Below, piece after piece: positions 21,601 to 34,138 of a DNA stretch of 64,000 nucleotides. This DNA is from Lunularia cruciata (taxonomy: Eukaryota > Streptophyta > Marchantiopsida > Lunulariales > Lunulariaceae), in assembly GCA_948567375.1 (NCBI GenBank), contig OX419755.1, forward strand, positions 20,155,001 through 20,219,000, in the 5' to 3' direction. Each line of letters opens with the position of its first letter. Position 1 is the first letter of the stretch. A program made the translations under genes and the position numbers. Under the pieces are notes generated by a model. That model was given only the letters and a program-made list of their open reading frames with translations. It did no database searches and had not been told where the DNA came from.

Positions 21601-24600
21601 CTTATGAAAGTACAAGAGGACAAGCATGTTTCAAAGAGGAGTTATACTACATTCAAGATGTTATTTTTAACTAAGAAAACACAATTGAAAAATATTAAAA
21701 TTTCAAGAAGAGGCTAGAGGATCAATTTGTTTAATTGTTCTCAATCAAAAGTGGTTCCAAAATTAAAATATAGAACCAATTGAACAAGTACATAGACCTT
21801 TTGAGTATGTATGGAGTTTATTATTAAGCAAAAAATCACTCTTGAAGGCTTTCAAAAATAGAAATCTTGTAAATTAAATTTTTGTGTATTATATATAGTT
21901 TTATAGCTATGATATACTTTCTTTGCAAATTGCAACAAATAATGCTTCTTAACTTGATTCAACTATTAGATTAATCTGTAGACTATATAGGATTCATTTC
22001 ATTCCTCTTGAATTATGTAAACTTGGAAATTATTTTTCATATTGCTCATGTTTTAGGTTCTTCTTAAGCATTTTCCTGTCCTTCTTGATGCTTTTTTGTA
22101 TCCATTCTTAATTTCATATTGATTTCTTAAAACCTATATTTAGTCTTTAATCTTTCACTTTTTGACATGCACTATTTGACTATTTGTTTGACTCAAAGCA
22201 TTCTCCTTTTTGATAAAAATCATCCATCTAAATTATTTCTTGCTAGAGTGAGTAGTAGTAAATTTGGTCTGGGATAGATCTTTGTGGAGAGAGTAGATGC
22301 TAAATCTAGTAATGCATGAGTGTTAAAGAAGATGAAACATCTACTTGTAACATTTCGGTGGATGCCAAGTTACTGATTCTATATCACTTTAGGTCACTTA
22401 AGGCATGCCTTTAGGTCCATAGCAAAGTGTACTTAAGTTTTTTTTTATTCCTAATACACTTGGATTGTCTAGAGGAATTTCAAAATATAGCTAACTATCA
22501 TTAGATGCACCGATGTGTTCCATTAAGTGCACATAATTTTGAAACAATGTATAAAGGAACTTAAAGTTCTTTTAATCTAATGGTATCTCTTTGTCTCTAG
22601 ATGTAGAGTGAATAGCCTATATGTTGGATGTTATACTTTCTTTGAATATAATTGAATTTTATATTAATAAGTTTTTTCTATTAACAATTTCTTAGCTCTA
22701 AAATGAGTTTCTTAGTTCCAAAATAAACACTCTAGAATGGATGTGAAGTGCATGTGCCTTGTGTGTGCTTTTGTTGCAAGCTTTTTTTAGGGATATGTAA
22801 TATATACTGTACTTTTCTTTAGTAAAGTTTGGATTTTCTGACCAACAAGTTCCTTCAGAATTGCTTAACTCTAGAATAAATATGAATGTTAGGTAAAAAA
22901 ATTTATAGAGATATACACATTGGGCTCTACTTAGTCAAAATTCTTGATACTTTACTGCTAGCAATTTTCCTTCATTTCTTACAACCTCTATTATTCAAAT
23001 TTCTGAATTTATTTTAAATAAATAGAAGCAAAAGCTTGTTAAATTCTGGCAGATGTTCTAAATGCTCAACCTGCTTGCTACTTTATGCCAAACAAGTTTC
23101 TTTCATAGTTGACTGGCTATGAATATCTATGATCTAAATTAAAACTCTAAAATTACTACTTTGAACTTTATTCTGAGTTTTCTCTTGATCTTTATTACTT
23201 GTTGCCTCTACATCAATGATATAATTTGGATCTGAGCAATTTTTTCTGGTAAGGAGACCAACCATTGAAGAGAAGATCTTTAGAGTGATCCAAGAAAATC
23301 CTTGGAGAGGTTTGTGAACATAATGAGAAGATCAAAAGCAGGTAACAAGAAAAATGAAAGAAGAGGATCCAAGTGATTTCTAGGAAGATATATAGAGTAG
23401 TTTAAGAAAAATCCATGAGTGGTGAAAAAAAATTTAGAAGATTGAATGTTAGCAATGAGAAGAACTAAGAAAGAGATCCAAGGTGATCTAAAGAATATCT
23501 AAAGGAGGGTCCAAAAGAAATTTTAATGAGTTGAAAAGCATACAACAAAAAGAACAAAGAATTTCCATATAATATCTCTAGAGATATCCAAGAAATTCTC
23601 AAAGAGAGATCTTGGAACATAATAGAAGATTCCAAGTGAGAAACTTGAAAATTCATGAAAGAGGATCCAAAAACATCAAACGAACAAGAGTAGTTACATT
23701 TAAAACACTCAAAAAAATATGAGGTTTGGATTATTTAAATTTAACTCTAAATAAACTACATCAACATGGTACTTTGTTGATTTAGTGCAAGGCATTTCCT
23801 CCCTAAATCTTACTTTAAAAATTTTTATATTTATTTATTTATAAATTTTAAGACCTTTAAATAGATTATTGATCTTTCAAATCAAAAATAGACTTAGCTA
23901 TATTGAACAATTTTTAAGAGATTTGGGTTCTATGAATTTGTGTTACTTATATTACTTATAACATCTCAAATATTTTAATTCTCATCAAAAATAATGTACT
24001 TACATACCAAAAAATTAGATAACTCCACTCAATAAAATACAATAAAATGTGATTTATAAAGTATAAAGTATGAAGTATAAATTATAAAGTAGAAATTTCT
24101 AGTTTTATTTACATTCATACTCTAAGTTATTTTTAAGAATAATAATCAATATCTAAAAAATTAGTACAATCAAAATCTCCTTTAAAGATAGAGCTAAGCT
24201 TGCTTGAAATTTCAATTCAACATATCTGAACTCAACATATTTAATGGAATGCAAGTAGAAAAGTATTATAACTCTAGTTTAACGGCCCTAGATAATAGAC
24301 CACAACACACAATATTAATCAACAGTTCATTATTTAAGATAATTTCAATCAAGATTCAAGACTCAACTAATCTTGATAAAGCTTCATGTTCAATATAGAA
24401 CTATACCAATCTAATATATATGGTGCTATTTAATATAAAAAAATAAAAAAATGTCTTGGTATGAATAGAACAACAAATTTATTAATTACGTACTAAATCT
24501 AAGACCTTCAATTGACTCTAGCCTACCTAGTGACTTACTTAACAATCTATAATAAGTATTGATAGAAATCCACAGTTTTTTTATTTATTAGTTGTATATA

Positions 24601-25649
24601 AATATATAATCAAAAAAAATACATTTTTAATGAATATCCTAGAAAGTTAACCAATCAAGAAAAAGTAAATCAAATTAGAAAAGTAAACTCACTAGAGTAT
24701 TTATATGTCTATATCAACAGCTAATCAAGGTAGGGGTGATGAGTCTATAGTTTCCTCATCCAATTATTCGATTATGAAAATCTAGGAGTACATTTATCTC
24801 AAGTTCTTTGTCTTATTTCTTGAGTAGATCTAGAGCAAGTATCTCTTTGAAGTCCTTCATAAAACATTTACTTTGGATTCAAAAAGCTTGCTCTAATATC
24901 TGGATTTGTATCCCAAATATCCACCTATCATACCATATTTATTTGTCTTTATTGCTCACGATATACAAGATTGGAAAGTTACATGAAGAGAAAATTTTCC
25001 ATCTACTTATTACATTTTTATTTGACTAGTAAATCAAACAAGCTAGATCTATATTTACAAGTCTTGCTCATGTGTATATTTTATTTACATGATACATCAT
25101 ATTATTATGTATTTACTCATTTTAAAATAAGCACTTCTTAATGTGATTATTTTCATTTACTTCTTATATAGAGTAGGGATGTTAAAAATTATACTTAAAG
25201 AAGCATATAAATAACACGTTATATATGAAAATGTTCTGAGCCACAAGCTTTTAAATACTTCAATAATTTAAAAATATAGTTTTTTAAAGTACCATTTTAT
25301 TTTGAGATTTTTAAAGTCTATTAAAAAATAAATTTTTTCATCTTGTATTGATGAGTAAACTATGTTTGTAAGAACAAAAACTTCTTGATTGTTGAGAGTC
25401 TCATTACTTCTCATATTAAATCTAATTTATCATTTATCTAGATTTTGGCTAAGCTCAAGAAAAATGTTTATTTTATAGTACAATTTGGATTTTTTACTTT
25501 ATTTTTGCATCACAGTTAGCACACTTAGTATAGTTGAATTTAGCTACTTATTGATTTGTACATACTTCAAAAAGATATTTGCATGTGTCAATAGACCTTT
25601 ATGTATGTTACAAGCTTCTTTATATGGAAGATATATATGGAGTGACTGG
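18601..25649. other. 7-kb AT-rich region without recognisable genes
   Basis: Frames are short on both strands (none above 75 codons). I saw no transposase, polymerase or zinc motifs. It holds a short local duplication of a TCTCCCATCAAGCCTA sequence (about 20572-20587 and 20627-20642) and a purine-rich degenerate repeat at 23330-23690. It is probably old, decayed repeat DNA. Confidence 0.5.
23330..23690. repeat. purine-rich degenerate tandem repeat
   Basis: GAGGATCCAAG/GAGATCCAAG-type words recur at irregular 50-120 bp steps in an A/G-rich strand. Too degenerate to define a unit. Confidence 0.35.
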
Positions 25650-25737
25650 CTATTTTCACCACACCTAATCAAGCAAAAGGTTAGTTTGTAACACCATTCT
25701 TATGATTGTAATCATATAGCAACAAGTGCAAGGCATT
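25650..25737 (+). repeat. left terminal inverted repeat of the second MULE
   Basis: Matches the reverse complement of 34393-34486, with about 28 near-identical outer bases and several gaps further in. Confidence 0.75.
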
Positions 25738-26759
25738 ACACACTTTCCATCATGTCTCAAGCCAATCTTTGTGAATGTAGTCCACGTTGTTATGCTTCCC
25801 ATAATTGGCCTCTATTTCCAAATCCATGAGTTTCCTCCTAGAGGATTTGGAGACTGATCTTGTATGAGATGAATCAAGGGGATTTACCATCATACAATCA
25901 ACATTTATATATTCCTCCAATAACAAGATTCATTCAATGGTGGAAAATTTTCTAGTTAGACATGACAATATGATGATGGATAGCAAAAATCACTTTCTCA
26001 TCTATAACTATCATATTAATGAATAGAGAAGAACCAGATTGTTGTACTCAAAGAAAATTTAGGTGGAGCCAATATAATCTAGCATGAAATTTAATGTCAA
26101 TTCTACTCTCATCTTCTTATAGCGCTCCATGAATCAGAAAGTGCCCCATAATATCATTCTTGCTCTACTCCTCTTGATGCACATGATCCACCGGCATCAA
26201 CAAACTCAACACCTCATTCAATCTCAAAAGGATACCTTGACTTTGAATGAAAATTGCACAAAACATCTTATATAGTGGCTTGGGACCTTCCTATGGAAAC
26301 CAAATGTAGGCATAGTTAGATTGTATCCTCAATTGCTCTATGCAATAGCTGTTTATTGGGGACTCCCATTGTCAAACACAAAGAGTTTGAAATCCCATTT
26401 TCAAAACCCCTTGACTATTTACATGACAAGTAGGTAAACTTGCTATGCTAAAAGCCTGTTATGTCTAGAAAGACAAGAACACAATCATGAATGTAAGAAA
26501 ATTATTGGAGGTGCACAAGAATGCAATGTGTGCCAATTAATATTTCTTTGAAGATTGCATGTGTGCAAATTAAGATGCATTGTATGCCAATTAAGATTTT
26601 TATGAAGTACCTCTTTTCATTATATCAATGATGTTGGATAAATGCACTCTCAAATATTATAAATGAATTTGGACACCGTATGCACATCAAAGAAAAGGTA
26701 AATAACATGGTTACTAATGCCCTTAGTATGTCTAATTGCAATCAGCTCTCAAAATTTGA

Positions 26760-27003
26760 GGGGTCTCTTGCACTTGAACTCTTGGCCCTATTTTTAGCTC
26801 CATTGGGTCATCCTTTTGACTTCATATATGACAGATTTATCATGACCAACATCTTGATTGTAGCAAGGCTTGCAAATTGGGCTCCACCCATTTTTTGTTG
26901 TGTGTGGGAGATCAAAATGCATAATGATGTTCCAATAATTGTAGATCTAAGTGAAATTTCTCAAGGTCCCATTTTGTTTTGGTACCACACACACACCTAT
27001 ATG
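26760..27003 (-). pseudogene. C-terminal piece of the second MULE transposase, left of the gypsy insertion
   Basis: The DNA at about 26790-26850 (CATCCTTTTGAC and surroundings) resembles 16030-16080 of the first MULE. On the - strand it gives a decayed C-terminal region that would join 32653 once the gypsy element is removed. Between here and the left TIR (25738-26760) I recognise nothing with confidence. Confidence 0.5.
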
Positions 27004-27008
27004 ATCTA

Positions 27009-27421
27009 TGTAAAAGACCGAGACCAAGGAGAGAAATAGGAGAATGGAAAACTCACATTGGGACACTTGAATGTGGGAAAACTCCGAATGCCTAGCATGA
27101 GCTTTGGCTTTGGTATTTATAGGTAGCATACAAGGCCCTTGGGAAACTTCTCAAGAAGCTTCCTCAAGCCGCTTTCTTAGAGTGCAAGCCAAGTTAACTA
27201 GGAAGCTTCTCAAGAAGCTTCCTTCTAGAAGCCGCCTACTTGGCATGTAAGCTAAGCTAGTTAGAAGCTTCTAGAAGCTACTTACTTGAGGTGCAAGCTA
27301 AGTTAGCCGGGAAGCTTCCCATGAAGCTTCTTAGATACTTCTGGAATATTCTAGGCTAATTTGTCTTATGTGCTACTTTGTAAGCCCGACTAACTTCGTC
27401 GCTAAACTCCATATTGTTATA
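27009..27421 (-). repeat. 3' LTR of the chromodomain gypsy element
   Basis: 413 bp. It contains about three copies of a 70-bp unit built around AGAAGCTTCT-type palindromes. The outer start TGTAACA has become TATAACA. A purine-rich tract (GGCGGAGGAATA on the - strand, about 27422-27433) precedes it. Confidence 0.9.
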
Positions 27422-27464
27422 TATTCCTCCGCCGCTAGTTGGTGACGTCCTCGTCGCCAATGAA

Positions 27465-27635
27465 GCTTCAAATTCCTGGATGGCCATCTGTGCATTCTGG
27501 AGGTGAGAAAGAGGTTCCTATGTGGCATCATGAAGGGGATACCCTTTCCAAAGGACCTTGTACTCCGTATGTTGGCGATGGCCTTGTTGAATATAGCGAC
27601 GCACAAGGATACAATCAACTTTGTACTCCTCATGA
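27465..27635 (-). pseudogene. chromodomain at the integrase C-terminus
   Basis: DHEEYKVDCILVRR, then EYKVLWKGYPLHDAT, then a TAG where the conserved Trp codon TGG is expected, then EPLSHLQNAQ and IQEFEA. This is the normal chromovirus layout and the natural contrast to the PHD finger of the element at 5050-14980. Confidence 0.85.
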
Positions 27636-27699
27636 TCATTGATAGGGACAGGAAGAGGGGGAGGTTGGACTCAAGAGGAAAAGGAAGAGGGGTTAGGAA

Positions 27700-28960
27700 C
27701 AAAGGGTTTCAACTTGGAAACATGAAAGATAGGATGGATATGCATGTGACAAGGCAAGGCAAGTCAATAAGCAACACGAGAGACAATTTGAGTGATATCA
27801 AAGGGTCCTATTCAATTAGGTGCAAGTTTACAAACTTGGGTATCAAGTGGGAGAGGGAGGTTACTCGAGGATAGCATGACTTTATCACCAACTTCAAAGG
27901 TGAGATCATGACAATGGTGGTCCGCATATTGTTTTTGGCAATTCTGTGCAACAAGGAGGTGAGACTTGGCTTGTTGGAGAGATTGGGATATAGTGGTCAA
28001 GAATGTGGAAGTATGAGGAACCTGAGATGGAGGAGGAGCAAGAAGAGAATCTAGAACAAGCGGATCTTGGCCAAAATTGAGAAAGAAAGGAGAAAATCCG
28101 ATCTTGCATGTTTGGAATTGTTGTAGGTAAATTCTGCAAGTGCAAGACATTCATTCCAATTGGTATGGTGGACATTGACAAAGGCATGCAACATATCCTC
28201 CAATGTATGATTTTCACATTTGGTTTGTCCATCAGTTTGAGGATGATAGGTCGTGGACAAAGCAAGCTTGGTGCCGAGTATCTAGAAGAGTGCTTGCCAA
28301 AACTTCCCGGTAAATCAAGGATCACGGTCGGAGATGAGTACACATGGCATCCCATGATGCTTGAAGACATTGTCAAAGTAGATTTACGCTAAGGTTGGAG
28401 CATCCACGATATCACATGTTGGTGCTAAGTGGATTTGCTTACTAAGCTTATCCACAAACACCACGATTGTGGTGTGTCCTTGTTTTGTCTTTGGCAAGGA
28501 TGTGATGAGATCCAAGCTCACATGCTCCCAATGAGCAGATGGAACGGTGAGTGGTTGAAGGAGTCCACTTGGCTTTTGGTTGTTGGCCTTATTACGTTGG
28601 TAGCTCTCACACGATCAAACAAATTCTAGAACATCTCGTGTCATGTTGGGCCACCACCATTGATGTTGGAGGGTACCCAAGGTCTTGTCCACACCGATGT
28701 GACCAGTGATGGGTAAATCATGGGCTTCTTGAAGGCACATAAGTCAAAGATCACCTTTAGTTGGAACATAAATCTGGTCCTCATGGAATAAAAGGCTCTC
28801 CTTGATGGAGAAGGTGTTGTATTCCTTATCGCATGCCGTAAGGCAACCATGTACCATTTGGGAGAATGGATCTTGGTGTAGAGCTGACTGAAACTTGTTT
28901 TGGACCTTGGAGTTGACTGACACTATTGAAATTGCCGTTGTGATGAGAGGAAGAGACTTC
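27700..28960 (-). pseudogene. integrase region
   Basis: A linker ending LLFHEDQIYVPTKGDL (28800-28744) leads to the zinc-domain region with TGHIGVDKTLGTLQHQWWWP. The core has LDLI (first Asp), SDRDP (second Asp, near 28320) and STTYHPQTDGQTKCENHTLE (Glu, 28260-28190), then FSPFFLNFGQDP. A tail with FEVGDKVMLSSSNL follows at 27910-27860. Three frames are needed to read it. Confidence 0.85.
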
Positions 28961-29189
28961 AAATCAGGTCGACATGATAAAGTATCAAGGATGACATGGA
29001 ACCGACCTGGTTTGTACTCAAGTTTGATGTCATACAGTTGAAGTTGTTCCTCCTATTTATGATGTTGACTCTTCATGTGTTCCAAGTGTAAGGTCTGCAA
29101 CAATGGTTTGTGATCAGTTTGCATGATCACTTGTTTCCCCAAGAGGTAATGCTTCCATACCTTGGTGGTGTATACCATTGCAAGTTGTT

Positions 29190-29640
29190 CTTGATCTCAA
29201 GCAGAATAGTTTTGTTCAGCCGTATTGAGTCGGCGAGACACAAAGGCAATGGGATGGAATCCATCTGGGAATTCTTGTTGCAGCACGGCTCCAATTGCAA
29301 AGTTAGAAGCATCAAAATCAACCACACAGGGTAGTTGAGGATCATATGGTTGAAGAATGGGTCTTGAAGACACCATATGCTTTAACTTCTGGAATGTTTT
29401 TTCATGCTTGGTGGTCCACTGGAAGCTCAAGTTCTTTCCCAAGAGGTCAGTCAATGGTGCAGCCACATGAGCATAATAATGGATGAACCATCAATAAAAA
29501 CTGGCCAATCCATTGAATGCCCATACTTTTGCAGCATCATTCGGGGTAGGCCAATCAGTAATGGCCTTGATTTTCTCTTCTTCCATCTTGATCCCCTCTA
29601 ATGAGATCTTATGACCCAAGAAGGTAACCTCCTTCTGCCA
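29190..29640 (-). pseudogene. RNase H region
   Basis: MAAPLTDLLGK, then FQWTTKHEKTFQKLK, then CVVDFDASNFAIGAVLQQ (first catalytic Asp) and PIAFVSRRLNTAEQNYSA at 29466-29197. Later RNase H motifs continue in other frames down to about 29000. Confidence 0.85.
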
Positions 29641-29679
29641 AAAGGCACACTTCAACTTCTTGCAGTAAAATTTCCATTA

Positions 29680-30330
29680 TCATAGGCATCTTAGGACTTC
29701 TTGCACATGATTCATGTGTTTTGCCTCTGTCTTACTATAAATTAAGACAACATTGAAGAATACCACCACAGATTGATCCAATAGTCCATCCAACACCCAA
29801 TGCATCTGATCCATGAAGACTGTTAGAGCATTAGTGAGTCTAAAAGGTAGAACTCTCCACTCAAAATGCCCATACCTTGTACAAAAGGCAGTCTTTTGCA
29901 CATCCTCTCTATCAATAGGAATTTGCCAATAGCCGCTACAAAGATCCAACTTGGAAAAGTAGCGTGCTCCACTTAGTTGATCAAGCAAGTCATCGATCCG
30001 AGGCAAGGGATATGCATTCTTCACGGTTTGCTTATTGAGCACACGATAATCAATACAAAAACAAAGTCCTCCATCCTTCTTTGGAACAAATAGTACTGGT
30101 GCTCCCCAAGGAGAGGTATTATGTTGTATGAAGTCCTTCTCCAACAACTCTGTAAGTGTTGTTTTCAACTCCTTCAACTCCTTTGGTGAGAGCCAATAGA
30201 TCGGTCTACTCATTGGAGTACTCCCTGGTAGTAACTCGATCTTGAAGGCCATACCTTGATTGGAGTGTAATCCCTTTGGAAGATCATCCAGAAACATGTT
30301 TGCAAACTCCTAAACTATCCGATCAATCAT
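29680..30330 (-). pseudogene. reverse transcriptase with destroyed catalytic box
   Basis: Open for 205 codons (30297-29680). Visible motifs are [68 protein letters not shown] and [12 protein letters not shown]. The catalytic FxDD box reads FFNVV, so both Asp residues are lost (GAT to AAT and GAT to GTT are the simplest routes). PFGLTNAP is altered to PFRLTNAL. The enzyme would be inactive even if translated. Confidence 0.92.
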
Positions 30331-30639
30331 TGCTTGATGAGGCTCTTGGCCCTCCTCTGATTTTTCTTGTGCAATCGGCTTGATCTACATCATGAATACA
30401 GACTTATCTTCCTCCAAAGCTTGCTCTATGGCTGCTTTACTAACCAACTTCCCTTCTAGAGACTCATCTCTCTTCCAAGCTTGCTGCATGGTTGCCTTCT
30501 TGGCAAACTTCCCATCTTGGGACTCCACTCCCTTCAAGGTTTGCTCTATAGCTACCTTCTCGACAAACTTCCCATCTTGGGACTAACTATTCGTAGGTGT
30601 CTTCCTTAGAGGTGCCAGACAACCTAATCGGAAATTCCT

Positions 30640-30960
30640 ACCTTAGTGTTGTACTTGAATTTGGCATCGTGTCCAATCGAATTGAACCTTATGACGTTCC
30701 TTATGATGTTCAAGCAAAGGTATACCCAGAATGATATCATAGTGTAGAGGTGCCACTACAAACCTCATACACTCCAAATACTCCTTCCCAATCTTGAAGG
30801 TAATAGGATGTGAGGTGTGGAATGCAGAACCTTTTCTACCATCCGCCATCATCAAACTACTTCCAATCATTGGTTTGATAGGAATACCCTATTCCTTTGC
30901 TACTTGCATAGACATGCAATTCTCTGAACTTCCATAGTCAACCAAAATCCTACAACCCCA
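30640..30960 (-). pseudogene. retropepsin-like protease
   Basis: The active-site strand reads ILVDYGSSEN near 30950-30920 (usual Ser/Thr after Asp replaced by Tyr). The second strand YDIILGIPLLEHHK near 30740 is well conserved. Frameshifted relative to neighbours. Confidence 0.72.
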
Positions 30961-31109
30961 ATCAGATATCATACCTTGCAAGTGAAGCAAACTTGCATAG
31001 GTCGAGCCTTCAATCCCATTGGAACTAATCAAGCTCCTAGTAGGCGGCTCTAAATCTCCTACTGGGATTCTTCATTTCCTTGATCATGTAGTTCCACAAA
31101 CTCCATTTG

Positions 31110-31860
31110 GGCAACTTGTCAAGGTCGCTCATTCCTAAGTGGACATTCAGCAATGCAATGTCCAACTTGGTGACAATAAAAACAACCTCTATTTTGTTGC
31201 AATCTTTCCGTATCTGCTGCACCAAGTGGCCTCTGTTGGATAGCATCAATCTCCATTGGTGTTGGTTCTTCCACCCGTGCGTATGGTACTGGTAAGCTTG
31301 GTGTAAGTCGAGGTCAAGACCAAGTTGTCACAACCAAGGAATCAAAGCGCTCAGCCAATTACATGGCTTCTTCTACGTTTTGTGGTTCTTGCATGGTCAC
31401 CTCCAATTTGGTTTGTGACTTCAATCCCCGCACAAATTGATCTAGAACTTCTCCTTCATGTATATCTGGAATTTGCATGATGATTTTCTAAAATTGTATG
31501 ATGTAGCCTCTTACGGAGCCAATCTGCTTCAACTCCGCCAATGTAACTCGTGCGGCTCGGGTGGCATTTAGAGTTTGAAATCAACCAAGTATTGCATCCT
31601 TGAATGCAATCCATGTCAAGATTGGTGCAACAATCTGTCCTTCAGCTTGCTCCACTTGAAATTGCCGCCAAATTTTTGCCACACCATCCAATTGGCTAGA
31701 AGCCAAGAGAATATGTTTCAGTTCATCTTGAAGATTGGTGGTTTCAAAGTAACATTCGCAATCAAATACAAAATTCTCCATTGTGCCTGAAAGATTCTTG
31801 CCTTCAAACACCTTGGGTTTTGGAAATCAAAAACAATTTTCTCCATCTCAAACTGGCGCT
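31110..31860 (-). pseudogene. gag: Gag region with one zinc knuckle
   Basis: The capsid-like part (31811-31330) includes MFEGKNLSGTMENFVFDCE and IWRQFQVEQ, then, after stops, VLDQFVRGLKSQTKLEV. A zinc knuckle CFYCHQVGHCIAEC (CX2CX4HX4C) lies near 31190-31145 in another frame. It follows the primer site at the expected distance. Confidence 0.75.
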
Positions 31861-32208
31861 CTCTCTATATGTTCTTGTTGTTGTTAGTCTCGTTCATCCA
31901 ACAATCAAGTAAGGTGCTCGATTTGTTGTTGCATCGCAAGGATAACATCCGATATTGCCGCCATAGCTACTTCTCTATCCTACTACTCCCAATTTATCTA
32001 ATTGATTAACACATAGATATAGCACGTCCACCTTTCTCCATAAGTGACAACCGGAAGTATCAAGGGTGATCATATGTAGAAAATCTTGCCCAAAGCGTGA
32101 GGTGATGAATTGTGTGAAGCGGTGCTTGGGTAATATCTAGACATGAAAATCCCAATGGTTTGGTGGAAGTGGATTTAGTGGTCCATAAATTCCATCCATC
32201 CCATTCCT

Positions 32209-32220
32209 GCTCTAATACCA
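32209..32220 (-). promoter_or_regulatory. primer binding site for initiator tRNA-Met
   Basis: On the - strand it reads TGGTATTAGAGC, one C-to-T change from the canonical TGGTATCAGAGC, one base inside the 5' LTR. Family knowledge: this is the standard primer of plant gypsy elements. Confidence 0.88.
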
Positions 32221-32221
32221 A

Positions 32222-32647
32222 TGTAAAAGACCGAGAACGAGGAGTGAAATAGAAGAATGAAAACTCACATTGGGACACTTGAATGTGGGAAAACTCCAAA
32301 TGCCTAGCATGAGCTTTGGCTTTGGTACTTATAGGTAGCATACAAGGCACTTGGGAAGCTTATCAAGAAGTTTCCTCAAGTCTCTTTCTTAGAGTGCAAG
32401 CCAAGTTAACTAGGAAGCCTCTCAAGAAGCTTCCTTCTAGAAGCCGCCTATTTGGCATGCAAGCTAAGCTAGTTAGAAGCTTCTAGAAGTTTCCTTCTAG
32501 AAGCTACTTACTTGAGGTGCAAGCTAAGCTAGCCAGGAAGCTTCCCAAGAAGCTTCATAGATACTTCCGGAATATTCTAGGCTAATTTGTTATATGTGCT
32601 ACTTTGTAAGCCAGACTAACTTCATCACTAAACTCCATATTGTTACA
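32222..32647 (-). repeat. 5' LTR of the chromodomain gypsy element
   Basis: 426 bp, homologous to 27009-27421 over its whole length with scattered substitutions and small indels in the palindromic repeat zone. Confidence 0.9.
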
Positions 32648-32652
32648 ATCTA

Positions 32653-34138
32653 GGTGCCAATAGTGATGAATTATTTCTAGAGGTATTGATGTACACTTTG
32701 ATAATTTGGCAAGGTCATGTGCATATGATAACCCCATTGAAGCTCTAAAGTGGCCCATGCACTCTTTTCTATGCACTATCAAAGAAGCAATTTTTTTTGT
32801 TGCTCTAATAACTTCAAAGCATGCATAGTGACTTGGCCAACTAAATTTGCAAATAATTGAATTTGCACATGTTGTGGAACCTTAAGCTTCTGAATTGAGC
32901 AGTCAAGCATAATTATGCTATTCAATGTATGAATACATGAGCTTGTTGCTCCTATATAGTATATAGGTCTCTGTTGGACACGTGCTAGTATTTTTTGAGT
33001 GTTTAATATGCTCCTTCAACACATGATGTTGAGGTGTTCCTAAAATGTAAAGAATTGTCAATCCATGTGGTGAAAAATTTGTTTTTTGGGGTAGCTAAGT
33101 GCTTCCAAGGTACTTTTTGATGGATTGTACTTCATTGAAGGTGGCACACAGTTCATCTCACTTTGCATCAAAGTCTATGGCTATGATTTGTTGGCAAATA
33201 CTTGACTAGGTTGTCATTATTTCCTTCATTTGATTCTTTATCTTCAAAACTTTCTTGCAATTTATGAGGACATTGTTCTGGATGTGCCAAAGGTAAAGTA
33301 GATGTCAAACATCAAGAAAGACACACTTGATTTCATTTATTGAGGCATTATCCACATCAGTCATAATCACCATTAGAGTAATCACCATTAGAGTAGTACA
33401 ATATGAACTTTACTAGAGCACATTGATACTCTCATATGTCTTCTATATGGAGGAAGATGAAAGAAATTGTGGATAATGTATTAAGGCTTGTGCACCCAAT
33501 TACATGTAGAAGAGGCATCTTGAAGCAATTTTTTCAGCAGGTATAGTCTATCAAGATGATTGTGGAATACTGCTTGGCAAGGCCAATGGAATCCAGATGA
33601 GCAAAGAAAAGGCATTTGATATGGCCATTCTTATCAAACTCAAGAGCAAAGTGAAATCCATGCTCTTTTAACTCATCCAAGAGTGCTTGTATGGCTAAAT
33701 TACTATCAAAGATTATGTGTTGATGCTTGGCTTTGCCATTGTTTGTAATCATGGCAGTTGCAAGTGCCTCTTAAATCTCCTTGTGCAAATTTATTAAAAT
33801 TTGGTGGATACTTGCTGCTACTAATTTGCTTATTAACATCTTAGCTGCTTAAGTTAACCTTTGTGCACTTGGATGGCCTAATAATTCATTGGACATTTTG
33901 TGAGTATACCTATCATAGTGAAAATTTTGTGATTATGGCTAGCATCATCAATGCTTAAATTCCATCTATTTTCATTACTCTTGTGATCAATACCTTTCCA
34001 CATGTAGTCAATTTTTTGAATCATAGATAAATACCACCGCTCATTAGGTTCCTTGTTGTTGCATTTCCTATATGTGCTATCAAGGTCAAAACATATTTCA
34101 ACATGACCATGCACAAGATTTGAGTGTTGGATAGTCAT
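32653..34138 (-). pseudogene. MULE transposase, N-terminal and central part
   Basis: An FAR1-like region at 34138-33878 (LDSTYRKCNNKE, then NRWNLSIDDASHNHKIF) is followed by ALLDELKEHGFHF and HIKCLFFAHLDSIGLA at 33690-33580. Then, after a stop, come KMPLLHVIG (near 33510), IMTDVDN (near 33360) and LLYLWHIQNN (near 33280). These line up with the transposase at 15900-17880, so both elements belong to related families. The SWIM-like end lies near 32760-32690 with its Cys residues partly replaced. Stops and shifts are frequent. The reading continues across the gypsy insertion at 26760-27003. Confidence 0.75.

Larger units (their letters stand above)
27004..32652 (-). mobile_element. Ty3/gypsy chromodomain retrotransposon, complete layout, inactive
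   Basis: 5-bp target duplication ATCTA at 27004-27008 and 32648-32652. LTRs lie at 27009-27421 (3') and 32222-32647 (5'), starting TGTAAC/TATAAC and ending TTTTACA on the - strand. A primer site for initiator tRNA-Met directly follows the 5' LTR. The domain order is Gag with zinc knuckle, protease, reverse transcriptase, RNase H, integrase, chromodomain. Many stops and frameshifts, and a lost catalytic pair in reverse transcriptase, make it inactive. It inserted into the second MULE. Confidence 0.93.

Noticed and set aside
27140-27340. CRISPR-like array of regularly spaced repeats
   Set aside because: The repeats are palindromic units within an LTR, shared with two other LTR copies in the window.
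32060-32350. 96-codon - frame at the 5' LTR
   Set aside because: It lies across the LTR and primer site and is a chance frame.
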